Shown piece by piece: positions 17,501 through 25,986 of a stretch of 64,000 nucleotides of DNA. The notes beneath the pieces were generated by a model that saw nothing but the letters and a program-made list of their open reading frames with translations, did no database searches and was not told the origin of the DNA. Positions within the stretch are counted from its first letter, which is position 1. Every line of letters starts with the position of its first letter. This DNA comes from G963676095 sp963676095. GTDB lineage: Bacteria; Bacteroidota; Bacteroidia; Bacteroidales; Prolixibacteraceae. The stretch is from the NCBI GenBank assembly GCA_963676095.1, contig OY781040.1, positions 1,860,001 through 1,924,000 on the forward strand. The letters are read 5' to 3'. A program made the translations under genes and the position numbers.

Positions 17501-19068
17501 TTAGTTACCTGGGCGAAGACCTGTTTGAAATAGTTAAAGAAACGTTGCGGCTTTTCGGAAAAAATGGCCAGGGGGGTGTCGTTCCCCATCGAGCTTGTCG
17601 GCTCTGCCCCTGATACAGACATTTCCCTGATCAGGGTGTACATATCTTCCTTGGAGTATGTGAAAAGTTTCGAAAGGGTTTCGAAATTATCAACTTCCGA
17701 AGGGACACGTTTTTTAACTTTGATATCCTTCATCCGCATGCGGTTTTCCTTCAGCCACATTTCGTACGGATTACGCTTGCTCAACTGATCCTTAACCTCG
17801 TTATCAGGGATAATAATACCCAGCCTGGTATCGATCAGCATGATCTTACCCGGGCGCAAACGTCCTTTTTCCTTGATCTCATCCGGGGCAAACTGCTGGA
17901 CCCCTACTTCGGACCCCATTACTATCAAATCATTCTTGGTAATAACATAACGGGATGGACGTAACCCGTTGCGGTCGAGCGTCCCGCCAATATAGCGGCC
18001 ATCTGAGAATACCATAGAGGCAGGGCCATCCCATGGTTCCATGATGGTTGAATGATATTCGTAAAAAGCCTTCAGGCTTTCAGGGATCGGGTTCTTTTCG
18101 TTATACGATTCCGGGATCATCATACATAAAGCATGATGCAACGACCGTCCTGTCATATGCAGGAACTCAAGCACGTTATCAAATGATGCCGAATCTGACT
18201 TGCCTTCTTCAATCACAGGAAGGATTTTCTTCAGATCGTCACCAAAGATTTCTGATTTTAGCAGTGCTTCACGGGCCAGCATCCACTTCCGGTTACCCTT
18301 GACCGTGTTAATTTCCCCGTTGTGGGCCAGGAAACGGAATGGTTGGGCCAAGTCCCATGTCGGGAAAGTATTGGTACTGAACCTTGAATGGACCAGGGCA
18401 ATAGCCGATTTGAATTCTTCATGCTGAATATCCTTGTAATAATCAGTCAGCTGCGCCGGGGTAAGCATTCCCTTATAAACAATCACCTTGGATGAAAAAC
18501 TCGGCTGATAAAAAGCCTCCTTTTGCTCCATGTTCGATTTGACAATAGCGTGCTCGGTAAGCTTACGGACAATATATAATTTGCGTTCCAGAGCTTCCTG
18601 CTCCAGATTTGCCGTTACAAAAACCTGTTTGATAACCGGTTCAGTTTTCTTTGCTATTTCACCCGGTGCTGAACCGTCGACGGGAACATCTCTTATGGAG
18701 AACAGCTCAAGTCCTTCTTCCTGGATATATTTGGTCAGAATATCCATGCAAATATCGGCTTCGCTGGTTTTCCTCGGAAGAAAGATAAGCCCAGTACCAT
18801 ATCTCCCGGCATCAGGCAAATTTATTTTTAAAACATTTTTAAAATAATCATGAGGTATCTGCATTAAAATACCTGCACCGTCACCGGTTTTGTTGTCAGC
18901 GCTGGTAGCTCCCCGGTGATCCAGGTTCTCAAGAACCTTTAAACCCCTCAGGACGATGTCATGTGAGGCCCTCCCCTTTATATGGGCCACAAATCCAATC
19001 CCGCAGTTGTCATGCTCATCACGGGGGTCGTACATCCCCTGAGCTTTTGGAAATCTTAATTGCATCAT
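14545..19068 (-). CDS. gltB: Glutamate synthase large subunit
   Basis: The 1507-residue alpha subunit carries a glutamine amidotransferase domain (nucleophile C22 in DNCGIGF, exposed after removal of a 21-residue propeptide) and a central domain. An FMN/Fe-S synthase domain follows (about 800-1190; 3Fe-4S cysteines in MMRKCHMNTCPAG), then the C-terminal GXGXG beta-helix (about 1250-1480). It releases ammonia from glutamine and channels it to 2-oxoglutarate. The length is normal. A promoter-like pair about 120-160 nt upstream supports this start. The ammonium uptake genes lie about 6 kb away. Confidence 0.97.
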   Translation of the reverse strand: MMQLRFPKAQGMYDPRDEHDNCGIGFVAHIKGRASHDIVLRGLKVLENLDHRGATSADNKTGDGAGILMQIPHDYFKNVLKINLPDAGRYGTGLIFLPRKTSEADICMDILTKYIQEEGLELFSIRDVPVDGSAPGEIAKKTEPVIKQVFVTANLEQEALERKLYIVRKLTEHAIVKSNMEQKEAFYQPSFSSKVIVYKGMLTPAQLTDYYKDIQHEEFKSAIALVHSRFSTNTFPTWDLAQPFRFLAHNGEINTVKGNRKWMLAREALLKSEIFGDDLKKILPVIEEGKSDSASFDNVLEFLHMTGRSLHHALCMMIPESYNEKNPIPESLKAFYEYHSTIMEPWDGPASMVFSDGRYIGGTLDRNGLRPSRYVITKNDLIVMGSEVGVQQFAPDEIKEKGRLRPGKIMLIDTRLGIIIPDNEVKDQLSKRNPYEMWLKENRMRMKDIKVKKRVPSEVDNFETLSKLFTYSKEDMYTLIREMSVSGAEPTSSMGNDTPLAIFSEKPQRFFNYFKQVFAQVTNPAIDSIREGLVMSLTNYIGSLHSNILKESPNHCKLIKFDSPLITNTDLGKIKDLKDEMFTHKTIPMVFPVKEGEAGFRKAFEDMLTMAEKAVDDKKNFIILSDRKVDEDHAPFPSLLAVSAVHHHLIEKKKRMQVGIIVETAEPREVNHFALLLGYGASVINPYMAFATIDLMVKEGKINLEYTEARKNYIKAVDKGLLKIMSKMGISTLRSYHGAQMFEAIGVSRDLIDKYFKGTVSRLSGIGLGEIFEEYRRMHEAAYKQATVNDMFRFESSGVYAWRKYGEHHAWNPEAIGLLQWATRTNDYKKYKEYSNLIQLDNRKPGFIRGCFRFKKNPIPLDQVEPAENIMKRFVTGAMSYGSISKEAHETLAMAMNTIGGRSNTGEGGEDPERFGTLKQSAIKQVASGRFGVTNNYLTNARELQIKICQGAKPGEGGQLPGFKVNKIIAKTRNSTPGITLISPPPHHDIYSIEDLAQLIYDLKVTNPGAKVSVKLVAEAGVGTVAAGVAKAYADLITISGGEGGTGASPASSIKHAGLPVEMGIAETQQTLVMNNLRGRVKLQVDGQLKNGRDVVTVACLGGEEFGFATAALITMGCIMMRKCHMNTCPAGIATQDKDLRKRFIGKVDYVVNFFHFVAEEVREVMAEMGIAKFDDLVGRADLLEVDPEVTNWKMKNIDFSQILYMPEEAKQYDIHNTYPNLKSIEDHMDFKLILDANKAIKGKEKVWISYPIVNTDRTTGAMLSGEISKRYGESALPEDTINCTFTGTAGQSFGAFLVKGVTFRLEGDSNDYIGKGLSGGKIIVVPPAGSTFKPEENIIIGNTTFYGATSGEAYIRGVAGERFCVRNSGAKAVVEGTGDHCCEYMTGGRAVVLGKTGRNFAAGMSGGIAYVLDVNGDFDYYCNTGLVELSPLEDKTDIDELQEMISKHLLYTQSSLAAKILTNWEEFLPRFVKVIPFEYKKVLEEMKLREIERKLQLAEDDPTRHE

Positions 19069-19390
19069 TTATTCTTCTTTTAATTTATTCACCCTCAGCC
19101 TTGTTCTGACCCAACAAGACCCATCAAAAATCACCGGACACGTCTCAATGATTAAAAACTATAAGCAAAACCCATAAATTTCTTACGAAGTGAAAGCAAA
19201 AATAGCCACAAATCGAATAACATCCAATTTTGAGGAAAAAAAATTAAACCGGAAAACATACCTGTATGACCACATGTTCCGCATAACACACCATAAAAAA
19301 GTGGATAATAAATACTTATCCCGAAAACAAAGGCATTTTTTATAAAAAATGCAACTTTTAAAATATAACGATTTATTAACAGAAAGACCA
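19069..19390. other. gltB-argH spacer
   Basis: This 322-bp AT-rich spacer holds the gltB promoter and a 20-bp self-complementary block (19333-19352, GCATTTTTTATAAAAAATGC) close to the argH stop. The block could help end argH transcription or bind a protein. A 79-codon frame here (19152-19391) is judged spurious. Confidence 0.55.
19197..19204 (-). promoter_or_regulatory. -7 promoter element of gltB
   Basis: On the minus strand this reads TATTTTTG, a perfect TAnnTTTG. A TTG lies 20 nt further upstream at the -33 place. The implied leader is about 120 nt. Confidence 0.55.
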
Positions 19391-20722
19391 TTATTCCAGT
19401 AATTTATCTATTGCCTGATCAACCTTTCCGAAGTCGAAGCGGCAGAGCACTGCTTCAAATTTGGCTTGGATCTGGTCCAGGCAAAGGTTGCCAATACTCC
19501 CTGCATGCGTATGTTCCACGTGCTTTTCAGGCTTATACTCGCCTGCCTGTATCTTCATGCCCACCTGTCTGTAGGCATCCCTGAACGGGACCCCTTTCAT
19601 CACGAGACGGTTTACATCTTCCACGCTATAGACATACTTATAACGGTCGTCATCCAGAATACCAGCTTTCACCGACATGTTCGAGAGAGCAAAAGCCGCA
19701 ATCTTCAAACAGTTCTTGAGGTCGCCGAAAGAAGGGAGGAATACCTCCTTCACAATCTGCAGGTCCCTGAAATAACCACCTGGCAGGTTATTGACCATCA
19801 ACGTAATCTGGGCCGGCATGGCCTGTATTTTATTACAATGCGAACGGAGCAGTTCAAATACATCCGGGTTCTTCTTGTGGGGCATAATGCTCGATCCTGT
19901 GGTCAGCTCGTCGGGCAGCGATACGAACCCGAAATTCTGGCACATAAACAGGCAAACATCATAAGCCATCCTTGAAAGAGTAGCCGCCACTGAAGCCATG
20001 GCAAAAGCCACCGTTTTCTCCATTTTTCCCCTTCCCATCTGGGCATAGATAACATTGTAATTCATCTGGCTAAACCCCAAAAGATCAGTTGTCATCTGCC
20101 TGTCAAGCGGGAACGAGGAGCCATATCCGGCCGCCGACCCCAAAGGGTTCTGGTTTGTGACCTCGTAGGCCGCCTGCATCAGCAGGAAATCGTCAGCCAG
20201 ACTTTCGGCCCAGGCACTGAACCACAATCCGAATGACGAAGGCATTGCCACCTGCAGGTGAGTGTATCCCGGCATTAAATAGTCTTTATATTTCCCTGCC
20301 TGAGCGATCAAAACGCCGAAAAGGCTGCTCCCCAATTCCACGATCTCCCGGATCTCATTCCGGGCAAACAATTTCAAATCGAGTAACACCTGATCGTTAC
20401 GCGACCTCCCGCTGTGTATTTTCTTCCCGATATCACCCAGTTTCCTGGTGAGCAATGTTTCCACCTGGGAATGGACATCTTCCACATCATCCTCGATCTT
20501 AAATTCACCCCGTTCCGCAGTCCGGTAAATCGCTTTCAGTTCTTCCAGTAACTTGTCCAGTTCTTTCTTTTCCAGCAAATTGATAGACTCCAGCATAATT
20601 GCATGGGCCATGGATCCCAGCACATCATACTTTGCCAGGTAAAGATCAAGTTCCCTGTCTTTTCCTACCGTAAAATCTTCAATCAGCTTATTTATCGAAT
20701 ATCCTTTATCCCAAAGTTTCAT
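19391..20722 (-). CDS. argH: Argininosuccinate lyase
   Basis: The 443-residue enzyme splits argininosuccinate to arginine and fumarate, the last step of arginine synthesis. It shows the fumarase-superfamily signature GSSIMPHKKNPDVFELLR near 280-297, the HSRNDQ motif and PGYTHLQVA. It lies about 11 kb from the main arginine cluster and is transcribed toward gltBD. A TAnnTTTG element at 20886-20893 suggests its own promoter with a leader of about 155 nt. Confidence 0.96.
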   Translation of the reverse strand: MKLWDKGYSINKLIEDFTVGKDRELDLYLAKYDVLGSMAHAIMLESINLLEKKELDKLLEELKAIYRTAERGEFKIEDDVEDVHSQVETLLTRKLGDIGKKIHSGRSRNDQVLLDLKLFARNEIREIVELGSSLFGVLIAQAGKYKDYLMPGYTHLQVAMPSSFGLWFSAWAESLADDFLLMQAAYEVTNQNPLGSAAGYGSSFPLDRQMTTDLLGFSQMNYNVIYAQMGRGKMEKTVAFAMASVAATLSRMAYDVCLFMCQNFGFVSLPDELTTGSSIMPHKKNPDVFELLRSHCNKIQAMPAQITLMVNNLPGGYFRDLQIVKEVFLPSFGDLKNCLKIAAFALSNMSVKAGILDDDRYKYVYSVEDVNRLVMKGVPFRDAYRQVGMKIQAGEYKPEKHVEHTHAGSIGNLCLDQIQAKFEAVLCRFDFGKVDQAIDKLLE

Positions 20723-20885
20723 CTTTTACTGAAAATTATTCATTATTTAATCAATCAGGCGTATCCTTGCAAAACCTTCTGAAAGGATTACTGACAACGA
20801 ATTTTATTCCACGTACAAATACCAGGGTTCAAGCCGGATACAACGCAAAAAACGCCCCTTTGTTTCAATTTAAAAGAATTGAGCC

Positions 20886-20893
20886 CAAATATA
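20886..20893 (-). promoter_or_regulatory. -7 promoter element of argH
   Basis: The minus strand reads TATATTTG. The 10-bp word CCCAAATATA (20884-20893) has its inverted copy TATATTTGGG at 20941-20950, which contains the same element on the plus strand. Confidence 0.5.
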
Positions 20894-20940
20894 CTTATAA
20901 TTCATAAAAATATGGCCAGACTTTATCCGGGGCCCATCAA

Positions 20941-20948
20941 TATATTTG
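20941..20948 (+). promoter_or_regulatory. -7 promoter element of first ArnT-like gene
   Basis: TATATTTG matches TAnnTTTG exactly, 63 nt before the ATG at 21012. It mirrors the argH element. CAACTTTG at 20968-20975 is a weaker alternative nearer the start. Confidence 0.4.
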
Positions 20949-21011
20949 GGTTGTTAAAATTTTTTTCAACTTTGTACCGGATAACTGTCAATGTGTCAAA
21001 AATACCCCGTT

Positions 21012-22676
21012 ATGCTTGAGAAAAACAAATTAAGTATCATTACTTTTTTCGCCCTTTTACTAGGGCTTGTGACTTATTACCACGGACTTTTCATCGATTT
21101 GACAGGCGACGCCGGAAAATATGCGGCGATAGCCAGGCATATTTTCGAAAGCGGCGACTACATCAACCTTAAGATACACGGGGAACCTTACGAACAGAAG
21201 CCCCCGCTCCTGTTCTGGCTGGCCGCCTTCGGTTACAAGATAGGTGGACTGAACAACTTTAGCTATAAAATTTTCGCTGTGCTTTATGCCTTTCTTGGTG
21301 TATTTTCGACATACAAAATCGGCGAAGTACTTTACGACAAAAGGACCGGAAAAATAGCCGCCTATCTCCTGTTTTTCTGCGAATGCTATTTTCTGTATTG
21401 CATGGATGTGCATACCGACTTGCTCCTGCAGGCAAATGTTGCTTTTGCAATATGGCAGCTTGCCGAATACCTGCGTAGCAAAAAGATGCTGAATTTTATA
21501 CTGGCCTTTATCGCGATTGGGCTGGCAATGATGAGTAAAGGGCCCATCGGAGGGGCTGTCCCCGCATTTGCCCTGGGCACCCATCTGGTCATGAAAAAAG
21601 ATTTCAAACAGCTTTTTCACCCGAAATGGCTATTGGGGATCATCATTGCCCTGATAGTCGCACTGCCCGCTTTTGCAGGATTATATAACCAGTTCGGGAG
21701 TGAAGGGATCAAATTCTTTTTCTGGACAAACAACGTGGGGCGTATATCAGGGGAGTATGTGGGAAAAAACACCGATTACTCATTCTACCTGCACACATTA
21801 TTATACCTGTTTGCGCCTTGGTCCTTACTAATGTATGGCAGCGTTTACCACGAACTCAGGTCCGTTTTCAGGAAACCCTTTGAACAAAAGGAATACCTGC
21901 TTATTGGCGGGATCTGGCTTTACTTCATCATAATCTCTGTTGCAAAGGGAAAATCGCCCAATTATATTTTCATACTAATCCCGTTGTTTGCCGTTCTCAC
22001 GGCGAAATGGATCTCCCGGTTTCTCGACCACCCTGAAAGCAAAGGGTTCAAGGTGTTTAAAATCATGCAGGGAATCTACTTTTCATTACTCTGGGTGTTC
22101 CTGTTTGCCATGATGTTTTATCTTTTCCCTTCCGGGAATTGGCATTACTGGCTCATCACGGCAGTGGTACTTACACTTTGTGTCATTATTTATATCCAAA
22201 AAGATCATACAACGGAAAAATTACTTCTTCCCTCCATCCTGATCATATCTCTGGTCGCTTTTTATATGAACAGCTACATGCTCCCCTATGCTTATACCTA
22301 CCAGGCCCCACCCAAGGCAGCCCGGATTTTTAATGAGAAAGCAAAAACCGGAGACCAGCTTTACAATTATCTTTACGGTCAGTACGAAATATTCTTTTAT
22401 GGCAAAACAGACGCCATCCAAATCAAAGACAAAAAGCAACTGGAGGAAGTGCTGCAAAAACCGGGATCGTGGATTTTTACCACAGAAGCGGGTTACGACA
22501 GTATCAAAAATCTCAATCAACCAATAGATATTGTATACCAGTTCAGGCACAGGGGAATGAACAAAATAGGGGGAAAATTCATTCTTCCGAAAACAAGGGA
22601 ATCATCCCTGAAACCCATGTTCTTTATAGAAACCCCCGACAGGGACCAAACAACAAGCACCCGGAACCATGACTAA
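21012..22676 (+). CDS. ArnT/GT39-like membrane glycosyltransferase
   Basis: This multi-pass inner-membrane GT-C protein (554 residues) has the first-loop acidic motif of ArnT and PMT enzymes (LTGDAGKYAAIARH, then PYEQKPPLLFWL) and about 11-12 hydrophobic segments. A periplasmic soluble tail follows (about residues 430-554). Family members move sugars from undecaprenyl-phosphate carriers onto lipid A or proteins; the target here is unknown. The ATG at 21012 (MLEKNKLS) is preferred to 20991. Its stop overlaps the next gene by 8 bp. Confidence 0.85.
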   Translation: MLEKNKLSIITFFALLLGLVTYYHGLFIDLTGDAGKYAAIARHIFESGDYINLKIHGEPYEQKPPLLFWLAAFGYKIGGLNNFSYKIFAVLYAFLGVFSTYKIGEVLYDKRTGKIAAYLLFFCECYFLYCMDVHTDLLLQANVAFAIWQLAEYLRSKKMLNFILAFIAIGLAMMSKGPIGGAVPAFALGTHLVMKKDFKQLFHPKWLLGIIIALIVALPAFAGLYNQFGSEGIKFFFWTNNVGRISGEYVGKNTDYSFYLHTLLYLFAPWSLLMYGSVYHELRSVFRKPFEQKEYLLIGGIWLYFIIISVAKGKSPNYIFILIPLFAVLTAKWISRFLDHPESKGFKVFKIMQGIYFSLLWVFLFAMMFYLFPSGNWHYWLITAVVLTLCVIIYIQKDHTTEKLLLPSILIISLVAFYMNSYMLPYAYTYQAPPKAARIFNEKAKTGDQLYNYLYGQYEIFFYGKTDAIQIKDKKQLEEVLQKPGSWIFTTEAGYDSIKNLNQPIDIVYQFRHRGMNKIGGKFILPKTRESSLKPMFFIETPDRDQTTSTRNHD

Positions 22677-24342
22677 AATCAATTTATTTAGAGATTTCAC
22701 GGCAAAGCACTACCTCCTAATCGGTTTCATCCTGCTCATCAATCTCATGCAGGCGGCATTTACCGGGTTGCATATCGACGAAGGCTATTACTGGATTTAT
22801 TCGAAAGACCTCGCCTGGGGGTATTTTGACCATCCGCCTATGGTGGCATTGCTTATCCATCTTGGCGACCTGATCAGTCATTCGCAATTGGGCATAAGAC
22901 TTTTCATGGTTCTGCTCACAACAGCCACCAGCGTCATGATTATCCGGGAAATCAAGGAAAAAGACGATATCTGGTTCCTGACCCTTTTCATGATGTCGTT
23001 TCCACTGTTTCACACCCATATAGGAGGATTCCTGGCCTTGCCCGATATTCCCCTGGTATTTTTCTCGCTCCTGTTCTTTCTGGTCTATAAAAGATTTCTT
23101 GAAAAAGAGGACCTGCCAACCAGCATTTTGCTGGGTTTTATCGCCGCAGCCATGATTTACAGCAAATACCACGCGTTCCTGATCCTTGGGTTTACAACAC
23201 TATCGAACCTGAAGCTATTGAAAAGCAAATATTTCTGGCTAGTTGTTGCACTGACCGCTATTCTGCTGGTCCCGCACATGCTGTGGCAGGTTGAGAACGG
23301 CTTCCCTTCTTTTAAATATCATATCTATAGCAGGACAAAACCCCTCCAGCTGAAATATGTCTTCAACAACATCATCAGCCAGCTAATCGTATTGGGGCCG
23401 CTGACCTTCTTTTTGATTATCCTGGGACTTACACGTTTCCGGGTTATGAAGTCGGACTTTCGAAGAGGAATAATTTTCAACATACTCGGGTTCTACATCT
23501 TTTTCTTTATTATAAGTTTCAAGGACAGGATCGAGGCCCACTGGACTGTCGCCATTACCCCGCTGATCATGATCGCAACCTATCCGGTTATATCCGGGGA
23601 CCCAAAACTAAAAAAATGGTTCAAGAGACTGGCGACTGTTTCATTTATCCTGTTTATGGCTGCCCGATTTTATATTGCAGCAGATTTCATCCCGATGATA
23701 GGACACACAAAGTCTGCCTTCTATAAAAGGACTGCCACCCTTAATGAAATAAAGGAAATGTCGCATGGATTGCAGGTTGCTTCATTCAGCAACTTTGCCT
23801 TCCCCGGGGTTTATGAATTTTACGAAGGGGATGAAGTCCTCCACCTGGCTTCTCCTTCTTACCGGTATTGCCAGTTCGACCTGACCCAGGACCAGCACCG
23901 GTTCGACGGGGATACCCTGTTTGTAATCGTGCCCAGGCATATGGCCGGAGACCCGTCCGGGTTAACCCGATTACCCAGCAATAAACTGGTGGGGATACGT
24001 TATATTTTCAATTTTCAATCGCTGGAAAGACTACTGCTCAAACCTGAAAACACAGTAAAAAACGGTTCTCTTATGACAATAAATATCAGGCTACAGAATA
24101 ACTGCGGAAAAACCATTTTCTTCAGGCATCCGTCAGAACCCGCTATTTGCCTGATGCAGGACGAGAATGAACTACTCGCTGTCCCCCTGGAACACTTTGC
24201 AGAAAAACTGGATAACGGGAAAGATCTGGATATAACAATCAGCATCCCTAAGGACAAGTTGGACAAAGAACAGCCCCTGTCTGTTTACACCAGATCAAAA
24301 AACGGATACCGGGGAGAAGTGATTTCATTAAAGTCTTTTTAA
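22669..24342 (+). CDS. ArnT/GT39-like membrane glycosyltransferase
   Basis: The 557-residue protein is a second GT-C enzyme. It has the acidic first-loop motif HIDEGYYWIYSKDLAWGYFDHPP near residues 34-56 (the DE-xYY and YFDHPP signatures of dolichyl/undecaprenyl-phosphate-sugar transferases), many membrane segments, and a C-terminal globular periplasmic part (about 370-557). It starts inside the end of the preceding GT39 gene, so translation is probably coupled. The two are diverged, not a recent duplication. A 54-bp palindrome follows. Confidence 0.85.
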   Translation: MTKINLFRDFTAKHYLLIGFILLINLMQAAFTGLHIDEGYYWIYSKDLAWGYFDHPPMVALLIHLGDLISHSQLGIRLFMVLLTTATSVMIIREIKEKDDIWFLTLFMMSFPLFHTHIGGFLALPDIPLVFFSLLFFLVYKRFLEKEDLPTSILLGFIAAAMIYSKYHAFLILGFTTLSNLKLLKSKYFWLVVALTAILLVPHMLWQVENGFPSFKYHIYSRTKPLQLKYVFNNIISQLIVLGPLTFFLIILGLTRFRVMKSDFRRGIIFNILGFYIFFFIISFKDRIEAHWTVAITPLIMIATYPVISGDPKLKKWFKRLATVSFILFMAARFYIAADFIPMIGHTKSAFYKRTATLNEIKEMSHGLQVASFSNFAFPGVYEFYEGDEVLHLASPSYRYCQFDLTQDQHRFDGDTLFVIVPRHMAGDPSGLTRLPSNKLVGIRYIFNFQSLERLLLKPENTVKNGSLMTINIRLQNNCGKTIFFRHPSEPAICLMQDENELLAVPLEHFAEKLDNGKDLDITISIPKDKLDKEQPLSVYTRSKNGYRGEVISLKSF

Positions 24343-24361
24343 AAATAAAACACCCTCCTAA

Positions 24362-24415
24362 AAACAAGGGGGCATCCTGTGCAATTTATAAATTGCACAG
24401 GATGCCCCCTTGTTT
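24362..24415. terminator. Near-perfect 54-bp palindrome, probable terminator
   Basis: Arms 24362-24385 and 24392-24415 are perfect 24-nt reverse complements. The six bases between them (TTATAA) are also self-complementary. The end TTGTTTATG is only weakly U-rich, so this may be a structural or REP-like element as well as a terminator. Confidence 0.65.
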
Positions 24416-24904
24416 ATGATCTGCAATCACTCTCCTGTAGCAAAAACATCTCACACACTTCTATTGAGTCAATAAAACAATACTAAATATTTCTTTTTTC
24501 TCAATTATATCATTATTTGTTATCATTTTATTAAATTAAATGACTTTCACTAATATTATGACATTTTGTTAAAAAATCTGCTGCTTACTTTCAAAAAATG
24601 ACTCATCAAAAACAAAGATCATGAAAAAAATAGAGGCACATTCTAATATTTTGCTATTTTTTCGTGCACATGCCTATCATTTTGAAGGCCAACAAATGTT
24701 AATTTTGCATTAATTAAGAACATACCCCTATTTTTTGATATCCATTCTTCAAAAATATGCATACTTTTGAAACGGAGATCAGAAAATAGATAGGGCATCA
24801 AAAAAAGAGCATAAAAAAAGGAGCAACACGTTAAAGCAAAACCCAAAAACAAACCCAAAATTTTTTTCAATTAAAGTTCAGTTAAACCCTTAAATTCAAA
24901 AAAC
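24416..24904. other. AT-rich region upstream of the porin/P-II/amt genes
   Basis: This 489-bp stretch is very AT-rich. It carries one perfect TAnnTTTG on the plus strand (24700-24707) that would give a leader of about 190 nt. No sigma-54 site was seen. A minus-strand 75-codon frame (24643-24870) and a plus-strand 30-codon frame (24621-24713) are not supported as genes. Nitrogen-responsive control may act here. Confidence 0.4.
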
Positions 24905-25582
24905 ATGAAAAAGACTCTAACGCTTTTAGTTTTTGGACTGGCAACAGTTTTTGCTTTAAATGTTCAGGCACAGGAATCAAGTTCCTGGAGCACAGGCGTC
25001 GATCTGGTCAGCAACTACATCTGGCGTGGCAGCAAGTTCGGAACAGGACCTGCCATGCAGCCATCCGTTGAATTTGGCAGCGGAGGTTTCGCAATCGGGG
25101 CATGGGGTTCTTATGCGTTTACTGACAATGAAGCAGCAGAAGCAGACCTTTATGCAAGTTACAGCTTCACACTGAGTGAAAAGTCGTCTCTGACGTTCAC
25201 CTTGACCGACTACTACTTCCCGGGAAGTACAAGTGTTCCTAGTGATTACTTCAACGGGGAATCGCACAATTTCGAACCGATGGTCGGGCTTACATTAGGC
25301 AACCTGTCGCTGACAGGAGCCTATATGACGAACAAAAGCGGCATGATGGACATAAGCGACACTTATCTGGAAGCTGGGTACAGCGCAGGGAAAGTAAACT
25401 TAACGGTAGGTGCTGGAAATGGCCAGTACACGACAGACGGGGATTTTAACCTTTGTAACATCGGGATCAGCACTTCCAAGGAAATCAAGATCACGGATAC
25501 ATTCTCGTTCCCGGTTACCGGCTCGGTCATCCTGAACCCATCGTCAGAGCAGTTATATGTAGTTGTTGGCATTTCATTATAA
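24905..25582 (+). CDS. TorF/Gcw_chp family putative outer-membrane porin
   Basis: The 225-residue protein has a signal peptide (cleavage after VQA, residue 22). It then has a row of amphipathic beta strands with the family opening STGVDLVSNYIWRG near 28-41, and it ends in a hydrophobic strand (YVVVGISL), as outer-membrane barrels do. It resembles the Gcw_chp/TorF group of putative porins. It sits 12 nt before the P-II gene and shares its direction, so it is probably an outer-membrane partner for ammonium or another nitrogen source (inference). Confidence 0.8.
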   Translation: MKKTLTLLVFGLATVFALNVQAQESSSWSTGVDLVSNYIWRGSKFGTGPAMQPSVEFGSGGFAIGAWGSYAFTDNEAAEADLYASYSFTLSEKSSLTFTLTDYYFPGSTSVPSDYFNGESHNFEPMVGLTLGNLSLTGAYMTNKSGMMDISDTYLEAGYSAGKVNLTVGAGNGQYTTDGDFNLCNIGISTSKEIKITDTFSFPVTGSVILNPSSEQLYVVVGISL

Positions 25583-25594
25583 AATCTATAGACA

Positions 25595-25951
25595 ATGAAA
25601 AAGATTGAAGCAATTATTAGAAAGACCAAATTCGAAGAGGTCAAAGATGCCCTCATTGAAGTAGGAATAGAGTTTTTCTCTTTCTGGGATGTCAGGGGCA
25701 CCGGTCAGACACGGGAAGGACGTGTTTACCGGGGGGTAGTTTATGACACGAGTATCATCGAGCGGACACTTTTGTCCATCATTGTCCGGGACAAAAATGT
25801 TGAAAAAACGGTACTGGCAATCATGAAGGCTGCACGTAGCGGAGAAATTGGAGACGGGAAAATATTTATTTCCACGATTGACGAATCGTACCGTATCCGC
25901 ACCGGAGAGTTCGGAGATGAAGCCCTTTACATCAAAGGCAAGGAAGAGTAA
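25595..25951 (+). CDS. P-II family nitrogen regulator (GlnB/GlnK-like)
   Basis: The 118-residue protein is a P-II signal protein that binds ATP/ADP and 2-oxoglutarate and usually blocks or opens the adjacent AmtB channel. It keeps the T-loop RVYRGVVYDTS with Y50 at the place of the uridylylated Tyr51. It also has the C-terminal signature GDGKIFISTIDESYRIRTGE near 82-101. The T-loop is otherwise unlike the enterobacterial sequence, so modification is uncertain. Gene order (porin, P-II, amt) supports a GlnK-type role. Confidence 0.93.
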   Translation: MKKIEAIIRKTKFEEVKDALIEVGIEFFSFWDVRGTGQTREGRVYRGVVYDTSIIERTLLSIIVRDKNVEKTVLAIMKAARSGEIGDGKIFISTIDESYRIRTGEFGDEALYIKGKEE

Positions 25952-25986
25952 AAAAATTATTTCTGTAAACTGAAAAAATTTCAACT

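Noticed and set aside
19152..19391. 79-codon frame starting in the argH stop (TAATG overlap)
   Set aside because: It is low-complexity, Phe-rich and AT-driven, overlaps the gltB promoter element, and shows no recognisable domain.
24621..24713. Plus-strand 30-codon frame starting MKKIEA, like the P-II protein start
   Set aside because: Similarity ends after six residues and codon choices differ, so it is not a P-II fragment or duplicated start.
24643..24870. Minus-strand 75-codon frame with a signal-like N-terminus
   Set aside because: It lies in an AT-rich control region, the hydrophobic start can arise from T-rich sequence, and no family is recognised.
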